64,000 nt of DNA from Ganoderma boninense (GCA_002900995.3 CM035310.1:3806096-3870095), one strand, 5' to 3'; shown: positions 44,767 through 55,571, numbered from the stretch's first letter. The notes: generated by a model from the letters alone, not told the origin. Program-made: numbers and translations.

Positions 44767-45700
44767 AACTTACAGCTGCGTATATTATAACAGTGGGAAC
44801 AATATCTATCCAATGTGACAGCCTTTGTCTGCCACCAGTGGACTCTGTGCCCGATGATCTCAAAATTCCTTGTTATTCACTGGGAGACCTTCCACCTCAG
44901 CTCAAGTCACGGTCATCAATGATCATTGATGAGAGTCGCACACCGAACTCCTTCTTTGACATCAATACTATGCCACTGCCATTTGACTGTGACAACATTG
45001 ATCAAGTGAGTCTACACAACACCCTAGTGTGCATTTTAAGCCTTGGTAGACGTGTACTGACATGCAGCACTGTGCACCATAGAATCTAATAGAAATTCCT
45101 CAAAAATCTTACCAAACTATTGAAGAGAGTGACGGAGAGAGGGGAGCAGCTGTGGAGTGCATTCAATTTTTCCCGAGAGGATTCACTGTGGGTGCCGCAC
45201 TTGCCGGAGACTATTGTGACGTCCACGATCAAGATGGCCCAATATTTGAATGCTGGGAACTTAGCAATGATACCATAGAATTCCACCTCGAGGTAGGCCC
45301 GCAATGCTTGTCTCCTTGTTCTTGTAATGTTGAGAAAAACTGTGGGTTTTACACTCTATCTATCAACAGTTCTGCAATCCCAATTATAAAACGATCAACT
45401 ACATGAAGAGGCTCTATACTATGCCAATGTCAAGATTATCACTGGCTTGCATCACTGCAATGGAGATTGAGAGGATACTTGTACGTGATTACAACAATTT
45501 CTTTCCTTTGTTGACCAGCTACAAACATACCATCATCTTAGGGACATATCTCTGTATTCCCCTTTACTGTGGAGCAAATCAGGATAGTCAGGATCGACAT
45601 TCACCCTGGAGGAATAGCGCAGCCGCGTATTTTCGTCGATGCTGAGCCTTGGAACAGAGTGAACGGTAAGAAGGCCACCATTTTTGCGATTCACTGCGGG
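44763..45700 (+). pseudogene. Continuation or partner of the unknown-family gene, frameshifted
   Basis: Coding-like exons 44763-45005 (SLCLPPVDSVPDDLKIPCYS, RTPNSFFDINTMPLPFDCDN), 45083-45292 (AVECIQFFPRGFTVGAALAG, GPIFECWELSNDTIEFHLE), 45370-45480 (MKRLYTMPMSRLSLACITAM) and 45519 onward splice cleanly with GT-AG sites. In the last exon the frame stops at TAG 45585-45587. Dropping one frame after LRDISLYSP gives FTVEQIRIVRIDIHPGGIAQ and PRIFVDAEPWNRVN to a GTAAGA donor at about 45666, pointing to a one-base loss in a T run near 45570. I infer that this and 43191-44766 were one gene, now broken twice. No family name. Confidence 0.5.
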
Positions 45701-46088
45701 TATTTTAATCGAAATCCACACTACATCTTAGAATGAAGGTGAAAAACCGCCCACTCGGCTTCTCTCCGGTCTCATGAATAATGTTCTATGGTATCTCTGT
45801 ACAACATCCGCATTGTTTCTACGCTCCTTGTGTATGACCATGAGCCTACATTTGTGTTCCAAACCTCTCGGATTTCCTGAACTACAAGGATAACTGCAAT
45901 CGCATAGCTCCGTGTCCTCAAAGTCCGGCATCACCTTCTGAAGAAACACAATATCCATTGTCATGACTCACGCTGAATGAAAACTGCATTGTCGCAAGTC
46001 CACTCATTATGGTGTCGGGGCTGATCCCCGCAAAACAGAGTCGACACGAATACGGTGCCCAGGTGTAGAAAGAGCACTCCAGACAAAA
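45701..46088. other. Intergenic, no gene seen
   Basis: About 390 AT-rich bases without supported coding sequence; may hold the 3' end of the broken unknown-family gene. Confidence 0.4.
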
Positions 46089-46905
46089 TCACTGTACCAC
46101 CACCGGCGCCATGCGCTCACTGCCCACGCTCACTCCACCCGTCGAGCTCAAGACCGCACGTCTTCGGCAAATCCGCCCACCCGTACGCGCGCGCGTCCGC
46201 CTCGCGCACGCCCAGCATCTCCATGCAGCACCCGCATACCCCTCACTTCTCCGCCCGCTCCGCGACGGGGACTGCCCATGCGTCGAGCCCGAGCCACGCG
46301 TGCGAGGCTCGTTTTCGAGCGCGCTCGTGGTTGTACGCGCGCTGGAACCTCCCCGTGCGCGTCCATGTAGACATTCAGGTCTCCTTGGGCGACGTGCTCG
46401 ACGTGCCCGTCGCCGCGCATCCACTCCTGCAGCACCGCGCTCCCGAAAGCGGCGCAGCGGGAGACCGCGGGGCGGAGGAGCGCGGGCCGGTCGACGAGGC
46501 GCGAGAGGGTGACTGCGCCAATCGCGTGCATGTCGGCTACGATGAGAGGGGCTGCTCCTGGGGATGGGGCATCTCGGGGGCTGGGGGGAGGTGCGGGGAA
46601 AGGTGTGTTCCTCGAGGAGGGCAAGCAGTTGGTCGCGGACGCCCGGGAGGCCGCCCTTGTGCGCGAGGCGGACGATGGTCGTCGCTAGGTCAAAGGTGCT
46701 GTGAGGTGCAGTGGAAGCTGCAGACGGGAGCGCAGGCGTGAGCCAGAAAGGGGGTGTTGGACTTGGTTGTGTCCGTCCACTCACGTTCAACGGTCTCTTG
46801 GGATCAGGACACGCAGGAGGTGCGCGAACTCCACGGCGGTCGTACACGGGGACGACGGGGCAGCCCTCGTAGGTCTTTTCAGCGCTGGCGTTCGCGAAGA
46901 CTTCG
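46089..46905 (-). pseudogene. BTB relic related to locus 8
   Basis: Minus strand: SEVFANASAEKTYEGCPVVP and VYD match exon 1 of the gene at 38511 (SEVFANMFAVASANADEVYD, GCPVVPVYD). The rest of exon 1 is frameshifted (RRGVRAPPACPDPKR). TTIVRLAHKGGLPGVRDQLL belongs to exon 2, and HAIGAVTLSRLVDRPALLRP with LQEWMRGDGHVEHVAQGDLN follows in another frame. The N-terminal half of the BTB core is missing: the sequence left of SEVFA is the C-terminus of the next relic. Confidence 0.75.
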
Positions 46906-47926
46906 GATTTCAGGCAGTCTGCCCCAAAGATTGTGGCCCTCTTGCAGCTCGTGCATGAAAAGGACATCGCGACAGCAAGAATCGTACGACGCCAGACAGT
47001 CCTCCAGGGAAGGATTCCACGGATCGAGAGCGAGGTAGAACGGAAAGTACTCGATGAGCGTATCTTGCCTAGTGTCGTAGAGGTGATTGCGACATAGCTC
47101 CGGCTCGTTGCACTGCGCGCACGGAGGGGCATCGAATAGTCGCAGCAAAATCGCCACGGCTTCGCGGCCAAGCGTCGAAACAGAGCTTCAGGTCTTGCGG
47201 CGAGAGGCATTCGACCACGCTGTTATCCCTCATCTAGTCGTCCAGGATCGCACTCCTAAGGTGGATACATTTGTATATTGCGGGAGGTAGGAGAGAGGCC
47301 GCACCCATCAACCTGGCGAGGTTGACGACCCCGGTAGCGACCGGGCCCTGAGTGAGAATGGTGGGGTGTGCCGTACGCTCTAGCCAGGAGAGGTAGTCTG
47401 GGGAGAAGTGTCGCCCTTGCAGCAGACCTATGGCTTGTGCTAAAACGCCTTGGACATTGTACTTATGGGAGAGGCGGATGGCGGCGGCGACTTGATCGAA
47501 GGTGAACGGCGCATCATGTTTGCGTCGATAAAACCTGAGCTGCACCCTGAGGCCTGGATATATTCAGCAAAAGACCAGAGTCTCTCCCACGTACAATTGT
47601 TTTGATTTGGGCAGCACGACAGCCAGGAAATGGGCAACCTCCTCTGGGGTGTCGGTGACCTGCACAACTGGGCAGCCGTCGGACATTTGGGTGGGGTCTG
47701 AGGATGCAGATGCGATCTTATCAGCGAAGAAAGTGGACTGAGCGGCGAGGAGACCGCGGTATACGCGGAATGCGATGTTTCGTTTCGCGACGAGGATGAG
47801 GTTTCCGTCGTCAAACCAGAAATCGGCATGGGGTTCGAAGCCAGTCCGTGCTGGCGAGGACGCCGCTGTGGCGGTCGCTTCATCTGTGAGTCGAACGCGC
47901 TTTGCAGGGTGCGGGGTTCGCGACAT
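46906..47926 (-). pseudogene. BTB/POZ protein related to locus 9, nonsense and frameshift
   Basis: Exon 1 (47926-47595) is open: MSRTPHPAKRVRLTDE start, HADFWFDDGNLILVAKRNIA to GCPVVQVTDTPEEVAHFLAV and VLPKSKQ, GTACGT donor. Exon 2 starts at about 47535 with FYRRKHDAPFTFDQVAAAIR and LSHKYNVQGVLAQAIGLLQG, and reaches AILDD. A TAG at 47236-47234 then stands where paralogues have the Trp of the GWxR segment. Beyond it MRDNSVVECLSPQDLKLC continues in frame. A further frameshift near 47165 leads to AILLRLFDAPPCAQCNEPEL and SCCRDVLFMHELQEGHNLWG with RLPEIFG. The C-terminus is fused to the neighbouring relic at about 46905. Its closest paralogue is the intact gene at 39982. Confidence 0.8.
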
Positions 47927-48553
47927 CCCAGATGGACGTTGAGCGGGCGCGCAAATCCCAATCGAGTGCAAGACGACGAGGGAGGCGAGCCAAGACGGGC
48001 TTGAGGCGCTTAAGCTTCCATCGTTAAGCGCTAGTATACCAGGCGCTCCGGGTCTCATCCCCGTTCTCTCCCAGACCACTCCATCCCTCCTCGCATTTTA
48101 TCTATATAAGAAGCTCATCCTATGTCAATTTGGCTCGCAATGGACGTCATTGCAAGACTCTACGCTTAGCAAACAAGCAAGAGAATCCACCTCGCCGCAT
48201 TTCGGCGGCATCTGTCCACCAGGCATCGTGAGTGGCAAGCATCAAGCTTACTGTCCCTATCTCACGTCGTTTGTACTATATACGTGCAGTATAGCGGGGA
48301 AATCATGGCATATTCCGTCCACAACAGTTCTATACCATTCTCTGATTGACCTGGGAAGTCGTAGTGCACATGGGATGAAGGACAGCGGAACTCTGGTGCG
48401 TAAAGATCCTGCCTCTGGCACCCGTTCGTGCTCACGGCAGTCATTCAGGCTTCTTGATGCATTGCGTCCGTTCCTTTTAAACCGCGCAAGTCCTCCGCCC
48501 GTCTCGTGTCCGCCCCCTCCCCCTCATGCGGTCTCCCTATCGTGCTGCAACCG
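47927..48553. other. Divergent spacer, duplicated at 41060-41918
   Basis: No gene. Holds the promoters of the minus-strand BTB relic and the plus-strand membrane gene, and shares long identical stretches with the corresponding spacer at 41510-41900. Confidence 0.6.
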
Positions 48554-50565
48554 ATGTCAGTAGCTCTGTCTCTAGACGCGTACGGGGTGAGTCCACCACT
48601 CCTATTCTCAGCGATTTCGATGGACCGTTCAAGGCCGTACACCACCTAGGGCTTCGCCGGTCGCGCGTCCCTGGCCTTCTACGCCGCAACGCTCTCCGTG
48701 GAGATTGGGCTATATGTGGTCTTCCTCCTCTCCTACGGCTACGGGACGTGGTGCATCCTGTCCCGCGACCACCAGAAAGCCCCCCGGAGAGGACTGAACA
48801 TCGGCCTCGTCGTCTGCAACACGCTGATGTTCTTGCTTGCGACCGCGGTGAGTCTCGTCGCTTTGTGCAGCCGCTCCATTCCGTGCATGCTGCTCAACAC
48901 GCGCTGTCCCATTCCACGCCACTCAGCATGTCGCACTCGACGCTCGCAGCGCCATGCACGGATTCACTGAGGGCTCGCCCCTCTTCGACGCGATCAAGTT
49001 CGTGATCTATGTCCTGGAGACCCTGATAGGAAGCTGCTTCATGGTGCGCACCCAACATGTTCCCCAATTTGTTGACCAGCTTTCCGCTCACAGTTGTGTT
49101 CTAGATCTACCGGCTGTACCGCGTCTACAGCCGGCGGTGGCAGGTCATCATCGTGCCCTCCATCTTGCTGTTCGCCGACGGTGGTGCGTATGCGGTCTAC
49201 CCGGATTATCGCATTCCCCGCCTGGTTGACTGTGGCTATGGCTGTGGCTGCCAAAAGGGATTCTCGCTATTTTCCCGACATTCCCGCTTCGAGTGCGGCG
49301 CCCTGGGATCGATCCCGCTCGGCGCCATTTCTTCCTTGCTATCCTCAGCAGCGAATTCCTGCTCATCCCCCCTGCTTTCTGGGATTCAGCCATAATATTA
49401 GAGACTTGGCCGGAAGTTTTAGAGGAAGTAGAGCAGGAGGGGGGTGACTTTGCGCTCCCTGCCCCATTCTGTGGCGCTGTTCCGTGGACGGCTGAAGGCG
49501 TTGCGATTTCTTAATCCTCTTGATTGGCTAGGGAGTGCACTTCAAGCGGGGTCTCAGCGACCATCATGGCTGACTATGGCTATGATTGTGGCCGTAGCCA
49601 TTGCCAGCCAGGCGGTGAATCTACCGTTCCCGGTCTACCGCCGGCGGTTGGTCAAAGCCAATCAGGCATTTGTACTGACATTCTCTCATAGTTGTCGGCG
49701 TGTCCTCGACCTTCCTGGGGCTGGCGGGCTTCTACATGTCCGCGGTATTCTACTCCCTCGGACTTCTCATCGACATCGTCTGCGCCAGTGAGTATTCATC
49801 GTCTTCTCATCTCGCTGCGCCGCTGTCACAGGCTTAGCTATGCCCTCTTCGTGCAGTATGTATCCTCGCGCGGGTCCTGCGCATCAGCCGCGAGTCCGAG
49901 ACAAACCACGCGCTCGCGAGGCGGAGCACGCAGGCGCAGGTGTGGCGCGTCGTCGAGGCGCTCGTCCAGTCCACCGCGATCACCTGCGCGGCGTCCATGT
50001 CGCTCGTCGTCACCTTCGTCAACAGCGCGTCCCTCGGCTACCCCACCTGCCTCAACATCTTCCCCGCGCTCATCGTGCGTCCCTTTCTTTCTAGTTGCTC
50101 TACTCCCATATCCGTCTCCATCTCGTTTCCCTTTCACTTCCTCATCTTCTTCGTTCGTTGTTCCCATCTTCGCCCCCACCTCCATCTGCCGGAGCTGACA
50201 CCTGCCCTCCCCCGCAGGCCCTCGTGTTCTCCCTCACGGTCCTCCGGATCGCGCTCAACACCCGTGCCGCGGACGGCCGCCCCAGCGCAGACTCGGGTTC
50301 GGGCTCGTCTCACGTCGCGTCGGACCAACGCGCGATAATGATGGGGTCCACGGCGGCGGGGACAGCGTCGTGCGGGACGCTCGCGGAGTCGCTGCGGAGG
50401 GAGCTCACGATGACCCCGTTGCCGACGCGCATACACATCTCGACGACGACGATCGTGCAGCACGACCTCGACTTCGACCTCGAGGTCCTGCCGAAGCCGC
50501 CGGGGCTGGGAGACGAGGACCAGGGCCAGGGCGGGGGCGAGTTCGTGCTGCCCCTGCCGGTGTGA
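48554..50565 (+). CDS. Seven-helix membrane protein, family member 6
   Basis: Seven exons (48554-48586, 48650-48847, 48927-49043, 49105-49183, 49692-49787, 49857-50074, 50218-50565) join in frame to 362 residues. Helices include ASLAFYAATLSVEIGLYVVF, GLVVCNTLMFLLATA, AIKFVIYVLETLIGSCFMIY, WQVIIVPSILLFAD, STFLGLAGFYMSAVFYSLGL, STAITCAASMSLVVTF and CLNIFPALIALVFSLTVLRI. The 508-base fourth intron is far longer than the 50-150 bases usual here and contains two related GTGGCTATGGCTGTGGC-type stretches, so an insertion is likely. The tail is acidic and Thr-rich. This is the intact twin of the dead member 5. Family phases 0,0,0,1,1,0 are kept. Confidence 0.85.
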
Positions 50566-52159
50566 CGTCGGCGTCGGCGTTGGTGTCGAGGGGCTTTTAA
50601 CCGGGTTCTTCTCCGGTTCGCTGCTTGTTAGGTTGATAAGGGTGAGGATGGGAGCCGGTATATAGTGACGGCCGCTCCCTGTCGATCGCGCGTGCCTTCC
50701 GTTCCTCATCCCGTCCTCTTCGTGCCCTGTCAGCCTGGGTTCTGGTTCTGGTTCTGGGAAGGTGGAATATGTTGTATGTATGTATGCGGATCGGATTTCG
50801 TCTTGGAGGCCGTTGCATATGCCATCGCGCGAATGGCCATTTACACGTCTCCATTCTCTGCCTCGCGCGCGATCGTCGCGGTATTGTGTCCGGTGAGTGG
50901 CATTTTATAGGTACCATTGGTCGTCGAACGGCGTTTTTCCCCAGGATGTACTTCAGGCGGGTACGCGCGCGACAACATGGCCGTTCGCCCCGGAGATGCA
51001 AGAACGTCCAAGCACTGGTTCTGTCACAAGTGACACTGAATGCTCTGTGCACTCAGGAGCGCAGCTCGGTGCGCAGGAGGCCGCGGACCCGAGGGCATCT
51101 CCACGCTCCCGCCACACTCGCGATGGATTGTCAGAGACTGTTTACGGCTCAGAGCCCCGTGCACTTCATTCTCGCAAAACATCGCTTCCACGACGAGGTT
51201 TTGAAGGAGCTCCTCCATATCCTTGATGCGTTGAGGTATTATCTAGGACGACGTCTTCTGCGCGGACTGGGAGTTATTCTTGACGCTGCAAGTGAGTACA
51301 GCTGCTATAATATTAATATTCTTGCGAAGCCGAAGGTTTGACTGACATCATATATAAAGCAATTACTGGGAGCGGCGCCCACAACGGAGGACTTGGCCAG
51401 CGGCATCGAACCGTGATTACGTTTTGTGTCCCTACGCGTCCAGGTACCTATCTGTACTGCTTCTAGGAGCCTCGAGGATTGATGTACATAGCGCTAAACT
51501 TAACAGCATGTACCCGAACAACTCGTCGCCGTCCCAACCGAAGACCTGTTCTACAGTACAGCCACAATTCTCCCTCGCAAGGGGGCAGTTCAGTGCGATC
51601 ACGTAAAGTTGCGTGCCCCTCATTGCCGTTCGTGTTTCGTACTAGGTTAAGTAGAATATCACATGGGTCGACAGCCACTTAACATCTGCGTCCATAATCG
51701 ACATTCAATTGCCGTCTCCTCTCTTAACCAGACTTCCAGGACTAATACTGTCCACCATTCGACCGCCCTGCTGTCGCGTTTTACACTATACTCCGGGTCG
51801 GCTATGTAAACCGAGGACGCGGCAACAGCGACTCGAGTCCCACGCAGGGCTATGCAAAGATGGCGTCGGATCAGTGAAGGCTGATGACGACCTGTCGGGC
51901 GTCTTATACTGAACGCTGCGGGGATGACAGGTCAAGCCCATCAAGAACCTGTTTGGATTCTTCTTTCTGCAACACACCTTCCCCGTGTGTGGACGTCTTC
52001 CTTAGCCCTCGTCAAGCGGAGACAGGTCGACAGCTTAGGAAACGCGATAACTCACACAACCTTCCGGTGCTCAACGTCCACTGCAAGCCACGTCTCCGGC
52101 GCCCCAGCACAAGTCCTCAAGGCCTCAACATCCGAGGACTATCTCTGTCATCCGTCGTC
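50566..52159. other. Intergenic, no gene recognised
   Basis: About 1.6 kb without a supported gene. A plus-strand segment near 51170-51290 reads HFILAKHRFHDEVLKELLHI and LDALRYYLGRRLLRGLGVIL and ends at a GTGAGT. It could be an isolated helical exon, but I cannot connect it to a start or a following exon. Confidence 0.3.
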
Positions 52160-53782
52160 ATGTATACCCCAAACCAAAACGATGTTCAATTAGACGACTA
52201 TGGGGTACGTTTACAGTCATCGGCGCCGGAGCCTGACGAGCTCTCGATCGCTTACCCGGGCTTGTCCACAGAGACGTGCCGAAATGGATCTCCTAAACTC
52301 GCGCATCGTTGGGCTCTTCCTCGAGTCCCTAGTATGCGGTCTGTTCATGGTCACGTATATCATCGGGGCTTGGTCCTTCCTAGGCCGAGATCACCCCGTT
52401 TCGCTGTCCAGGCGGAACAAGATCCTTCTCGGAGTGAACACTCTAATGTTGGCACTGGCGGTAGCGGTGCGTTCGCTCAGTGTTCGAACGGAACGTGCAG
52501 TGGCTGACGAACTGACTGGTTCTTTTTTATATTAGCACCTTTGTCTCACCCTCCAGACGACCCTCTACGGTTTCGTTGTCAAGGGCGATACGCGCGAGGC
52601 TGCGGACGATGCGCTGTCCGACGATAATATATTCTTCTCTCCTGTGAACGAGGCGCAGTTCTACCTCTACGTCACCCAGACAATGATCGGAGACGGTTTT
52701 ATGGTACGTGTCTTATCGTTGTTGTCGGACACCGAGCGTCATACTGAGGCGTCCGCGAAGGTGTATCGGCTGTTTGTAGTCTGGAACCATCGCCTTACTA
52801 TAGTCATAGTCCCAGCTATTCTATTCTTGATCGACTTAGGTGAGTCTGTGTCCTACTTCCAGGCCCGATGCGCTTTGTATAGAAGGGGAAGGCTATGATA
52901 GGCCCAGTGCCCTGAGTTAGCTTCAGCACAGCAACACAGCGGTGTGACTCCCGTGGTGCTATCCCCCGTCGTCATAGGCGTTTCTCCGAACCAAATATCG
53001 CCCTGGAATGTGACCAAATGCTGACCAGTTCATTTCAGTTGGCGGATATTCCTTCGCTACGCTACCAGGCGTCATGGTAATCGTATTCTTCGCATTCTCG
53101 TTCTTCACCAACGCGCTCTCATCGGGTGAGTTCAATTACATTCTTCAAAGCAACTAGAGCTCACGAGAGCGCCTTCGACAAGGCCTCATCATGTGGAGGG
53201 TCCTACGCTTGAAAAGCTCCGAGGCTCAAGATCACTGGGGCTGGCACTCTCGCGCGATCTTCAATTTCGTGAGATATCGCCGTGTATTCGAAGCCATCAT
53301 CCAGTCCGCGGCCATATATTCGGCGGCATCCATATCGCTGCTCGTCACCATGTTCATCAGCCCCAACGTCGGGTTTTACGCCTGCCTAAGCGTGTTCCCG
53401 CCACTCATCGTACGTCTCTTCAATCTTGTGCTCCTCTTATACTGTATATGTCCGATGGCTTACGTTGTTCCCCCAGGGCCTGGTGTTCTCACTTATCGTG
53501 ATTCAGATTGGACGCAACTCTGTAGCCTCGGCCCACTCACGGACATCGGTGTCTGTCATCCCGCTGTCCAGTGGAGGAACGGCCGACTGCGAGTCAAGCT
53601 ACAGCGCCGTGCAGCGAGACTCTTCGCCCGGGCCGCCGCCAACATACACGTCAAAGATGTCGCTGCCCCAGCGCACCGCGAAGGGCCTGCGAGCGGCCTC
53701 TAGTGCGGACATGACGCTGGTCGACGACGATACCAGTAGAATCGTGCATTTATCCGCAGCAAGCTCGGTGGCTGATGCGTAG
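52160..53782 (+). CDS. Seven-helix membrane protein, family member 7
   Basis: Seven exons (52160-52204, 52272-52466, 52557-52703, 52761-52839, 53039-53125, 53183-53409, 53477-53782) join in frame to 361 residues. Helices: RIVGLFLESLVCGLFMVTYI, LLGVNTLMLALAVA, FYLYVTQTMIGDGFMVYRLF, LTIVIVPAILFLIDL, PGVMVIVFFAFSFFTNALSS, SAAIYSAASISLLVTMF and LSVFPPLIGLVFSLIVIQIG. The signature VTQTMIGDGFMVYRLF is conserved. The tail (about 100 residues) is Ser-rich with an acidic end. It groups with member 4 at 36663 through MDLLNSRI/MERDVLNSRI at the first helix and the WRVLR start of exon 6. Splice sites are all GT-AG. Confidence 0.85.
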
Positions 53783-54180
53783 TTAACAGTCCACGATCGT
53801 ATCCGAGCATATTAGTGGTCCTTAAATAATCTCAAAAATGCCTTGATTCTCTGTCTCGCGGTTCCAACCCTCCTGCTCACAAGCTTGACAACGTGCACAG
53901 CGCTCAGTGGCCATCCGAGACTTTCGGAAGAGACTGAGAGCTCCGGTCACAGGCGGCGTCTGATAGTAGCACCGCAGCACCTCGCCCGTGCTCGTGCCAG
54001 TCCCAGGTGATAGCCCCGGAACATTGCGGGCTGTCAAAGTACCAACGCGCCCGCGTCATGGCACATAGTCTCGGTGTCTCCGCTACCGGACTGCTAGTGC
54101 GCCCCCGTCTTTTCCCTCTTCCCTCTGCCTGACCGTACTCTATTCTCTCCCTATCCCGACCTGTAGCACCCAGCCTGTGG
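53783..54180. other. Intergenic spacer between two membrane genes
   Basis: About 400 bases, no coding content accepted; the C/T-rich 3' part (CCCCGTCTTTTCCCTCTTCC) is probable promoter of the gene at 54181. Confidence 0.5.
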
Positions 54181-55571
54181 ATGGAGAACGTCACACTCAG
54201 CGAGACCGTTGGATCTCCTGCCCATGAAGTGCGTCTGTCTTAACAATCGCGCCATGTTCCGAGTCCTGACTCCTCCCGTGTGCGCAGCCGTTCACAGAGC
54301 ACGACATAGTCTTATGGCGCACCGTTTCCCTCTTCCTGCAATCGATCCTCATCGGAGCATTTCTTGTGAAGTATTGGATCGCGCGGTCCGCCCTACTCGA
54401 CGGTTTGGGCCCTCTGAAATATGTCGAACAGCGGAACCTCGTCTACCTCCGAGCGATGACGGCGATGCTGGGTCTCGCACTCGCGGTATGCCCTCGAATC
54501 CTGACCTCCTACTCCCTTCTTCACGTATCCCGTATACCGTGTGATCGAACGACGGACTGAACACTAGAATTTCTCTGCGTCGCTCCTGGTAACGATGCTG
54601 CCGGCCGCTGGCTATGAGGGGAAGCTGGGCCCGGGCACGCCGTACGACAAGTTTTCGGACAAATACGCTCTGTTCATGTCCGTCAACGGTGTCCAGTTCT
54701 ACCTCTACGTGACGCAGACCATGGTCGCGGACGGACTTCTGGTGACTTCCGAACACGCCATTGAATGCATCGTCTACGATCTGACCGCAGGTGCGCTATG
54801 CAGATCTATACTCTCTATGCGAAGTCGAACGGCAATCCGAAGGCGTGCTCGCACGCGGTGGGAGGCTCCATCCTTGCAACATGTAAGCAGATCCCATCTC
54901 GACACCTAGAATATCATAAGAGACATATTCATCGTGCTCCCACTGTTCAGTATTCGGCTATTTGGCATTTTCCGACGGCCTGTGGGCCTTCCAGTTCCTC
55001 TGCTTCACAACCGTCGCAGTCAATCTCCTCTCTTCAGGCCAGTAATTCCGTCTCATACACTATGCGTCGACCGAAGCCGTACTGCATGCTGATCCTTGCA
55101 TCGTCCACCCAGGACCCATGATGCAAGCCTCTCTCCGCGACTCCAGTCTCGTTCGCAAATCGTGGGAGTGGCGTCCTGCCTTCCTCCTTAGCTTCCTCCG
55201 GTCGCGGGACTTCGCAGACGCCGCGGTCCAGTCCGCCGCGCTGTACACCCTGGCGTCGTTCTCGCTCCCCGTAACGTTTCTGATCGACACGAACATCCTC
55301 TTTTACACGAACATGAGCGTCCTCTCGCCTCTCATGGTGCGTACTTGCCCACGTGGAATTATTATCATTCGTGAGGAGTGCAATGTTGACGGCTTCATCG
55401 TAGGGCATCGTGTTTTCCGACGCCGTCATCAGCTGGAGCTGCCCCGCCAGTGCGGACGAACCGTACATTCCGTGGACGCGGCAGTCGCAACTGGGAATGC
55501 CGCCGGCATCCGATACAGGGTATACGCTGCTCACAGCGCCGCTTGAAGGGAGTCCCGCCCTAGAAGTTTAG
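54181..55571 (+). CDS. Seven-helix membrane protein, family member 8
   Basis: Seven exons (54181-54228, 54288-54485, 54568-54741, 54804-54882, 54951-55037, 55113-55336, 55404-55571) join in frame to 325 residues. Helices: VSLFLQSILIGAFLVKYW, RAMTAMLGLALA, VQFYLYVTQTMVADGLLIYT, YLAFSDGLWAFQFLCFTTVA, SAALYTLASFSLPVTF and MSVLSPLMGIVFSDAVI. It is closest to members 1 and 2 (PFTEHDIVLWRTVSLF against WTFTEHDVRL; YEGKLGPGTPYDKFSDKYAL against YQGKLD..YKTFDDEY). The exon 5 donor reads TCAG then GCCAGT, a GC in place of GT. Only this splice keeps the family phase, so it is either a GC-AG intron or a damaged site. The other donors are GT. Confidence 0.75.
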
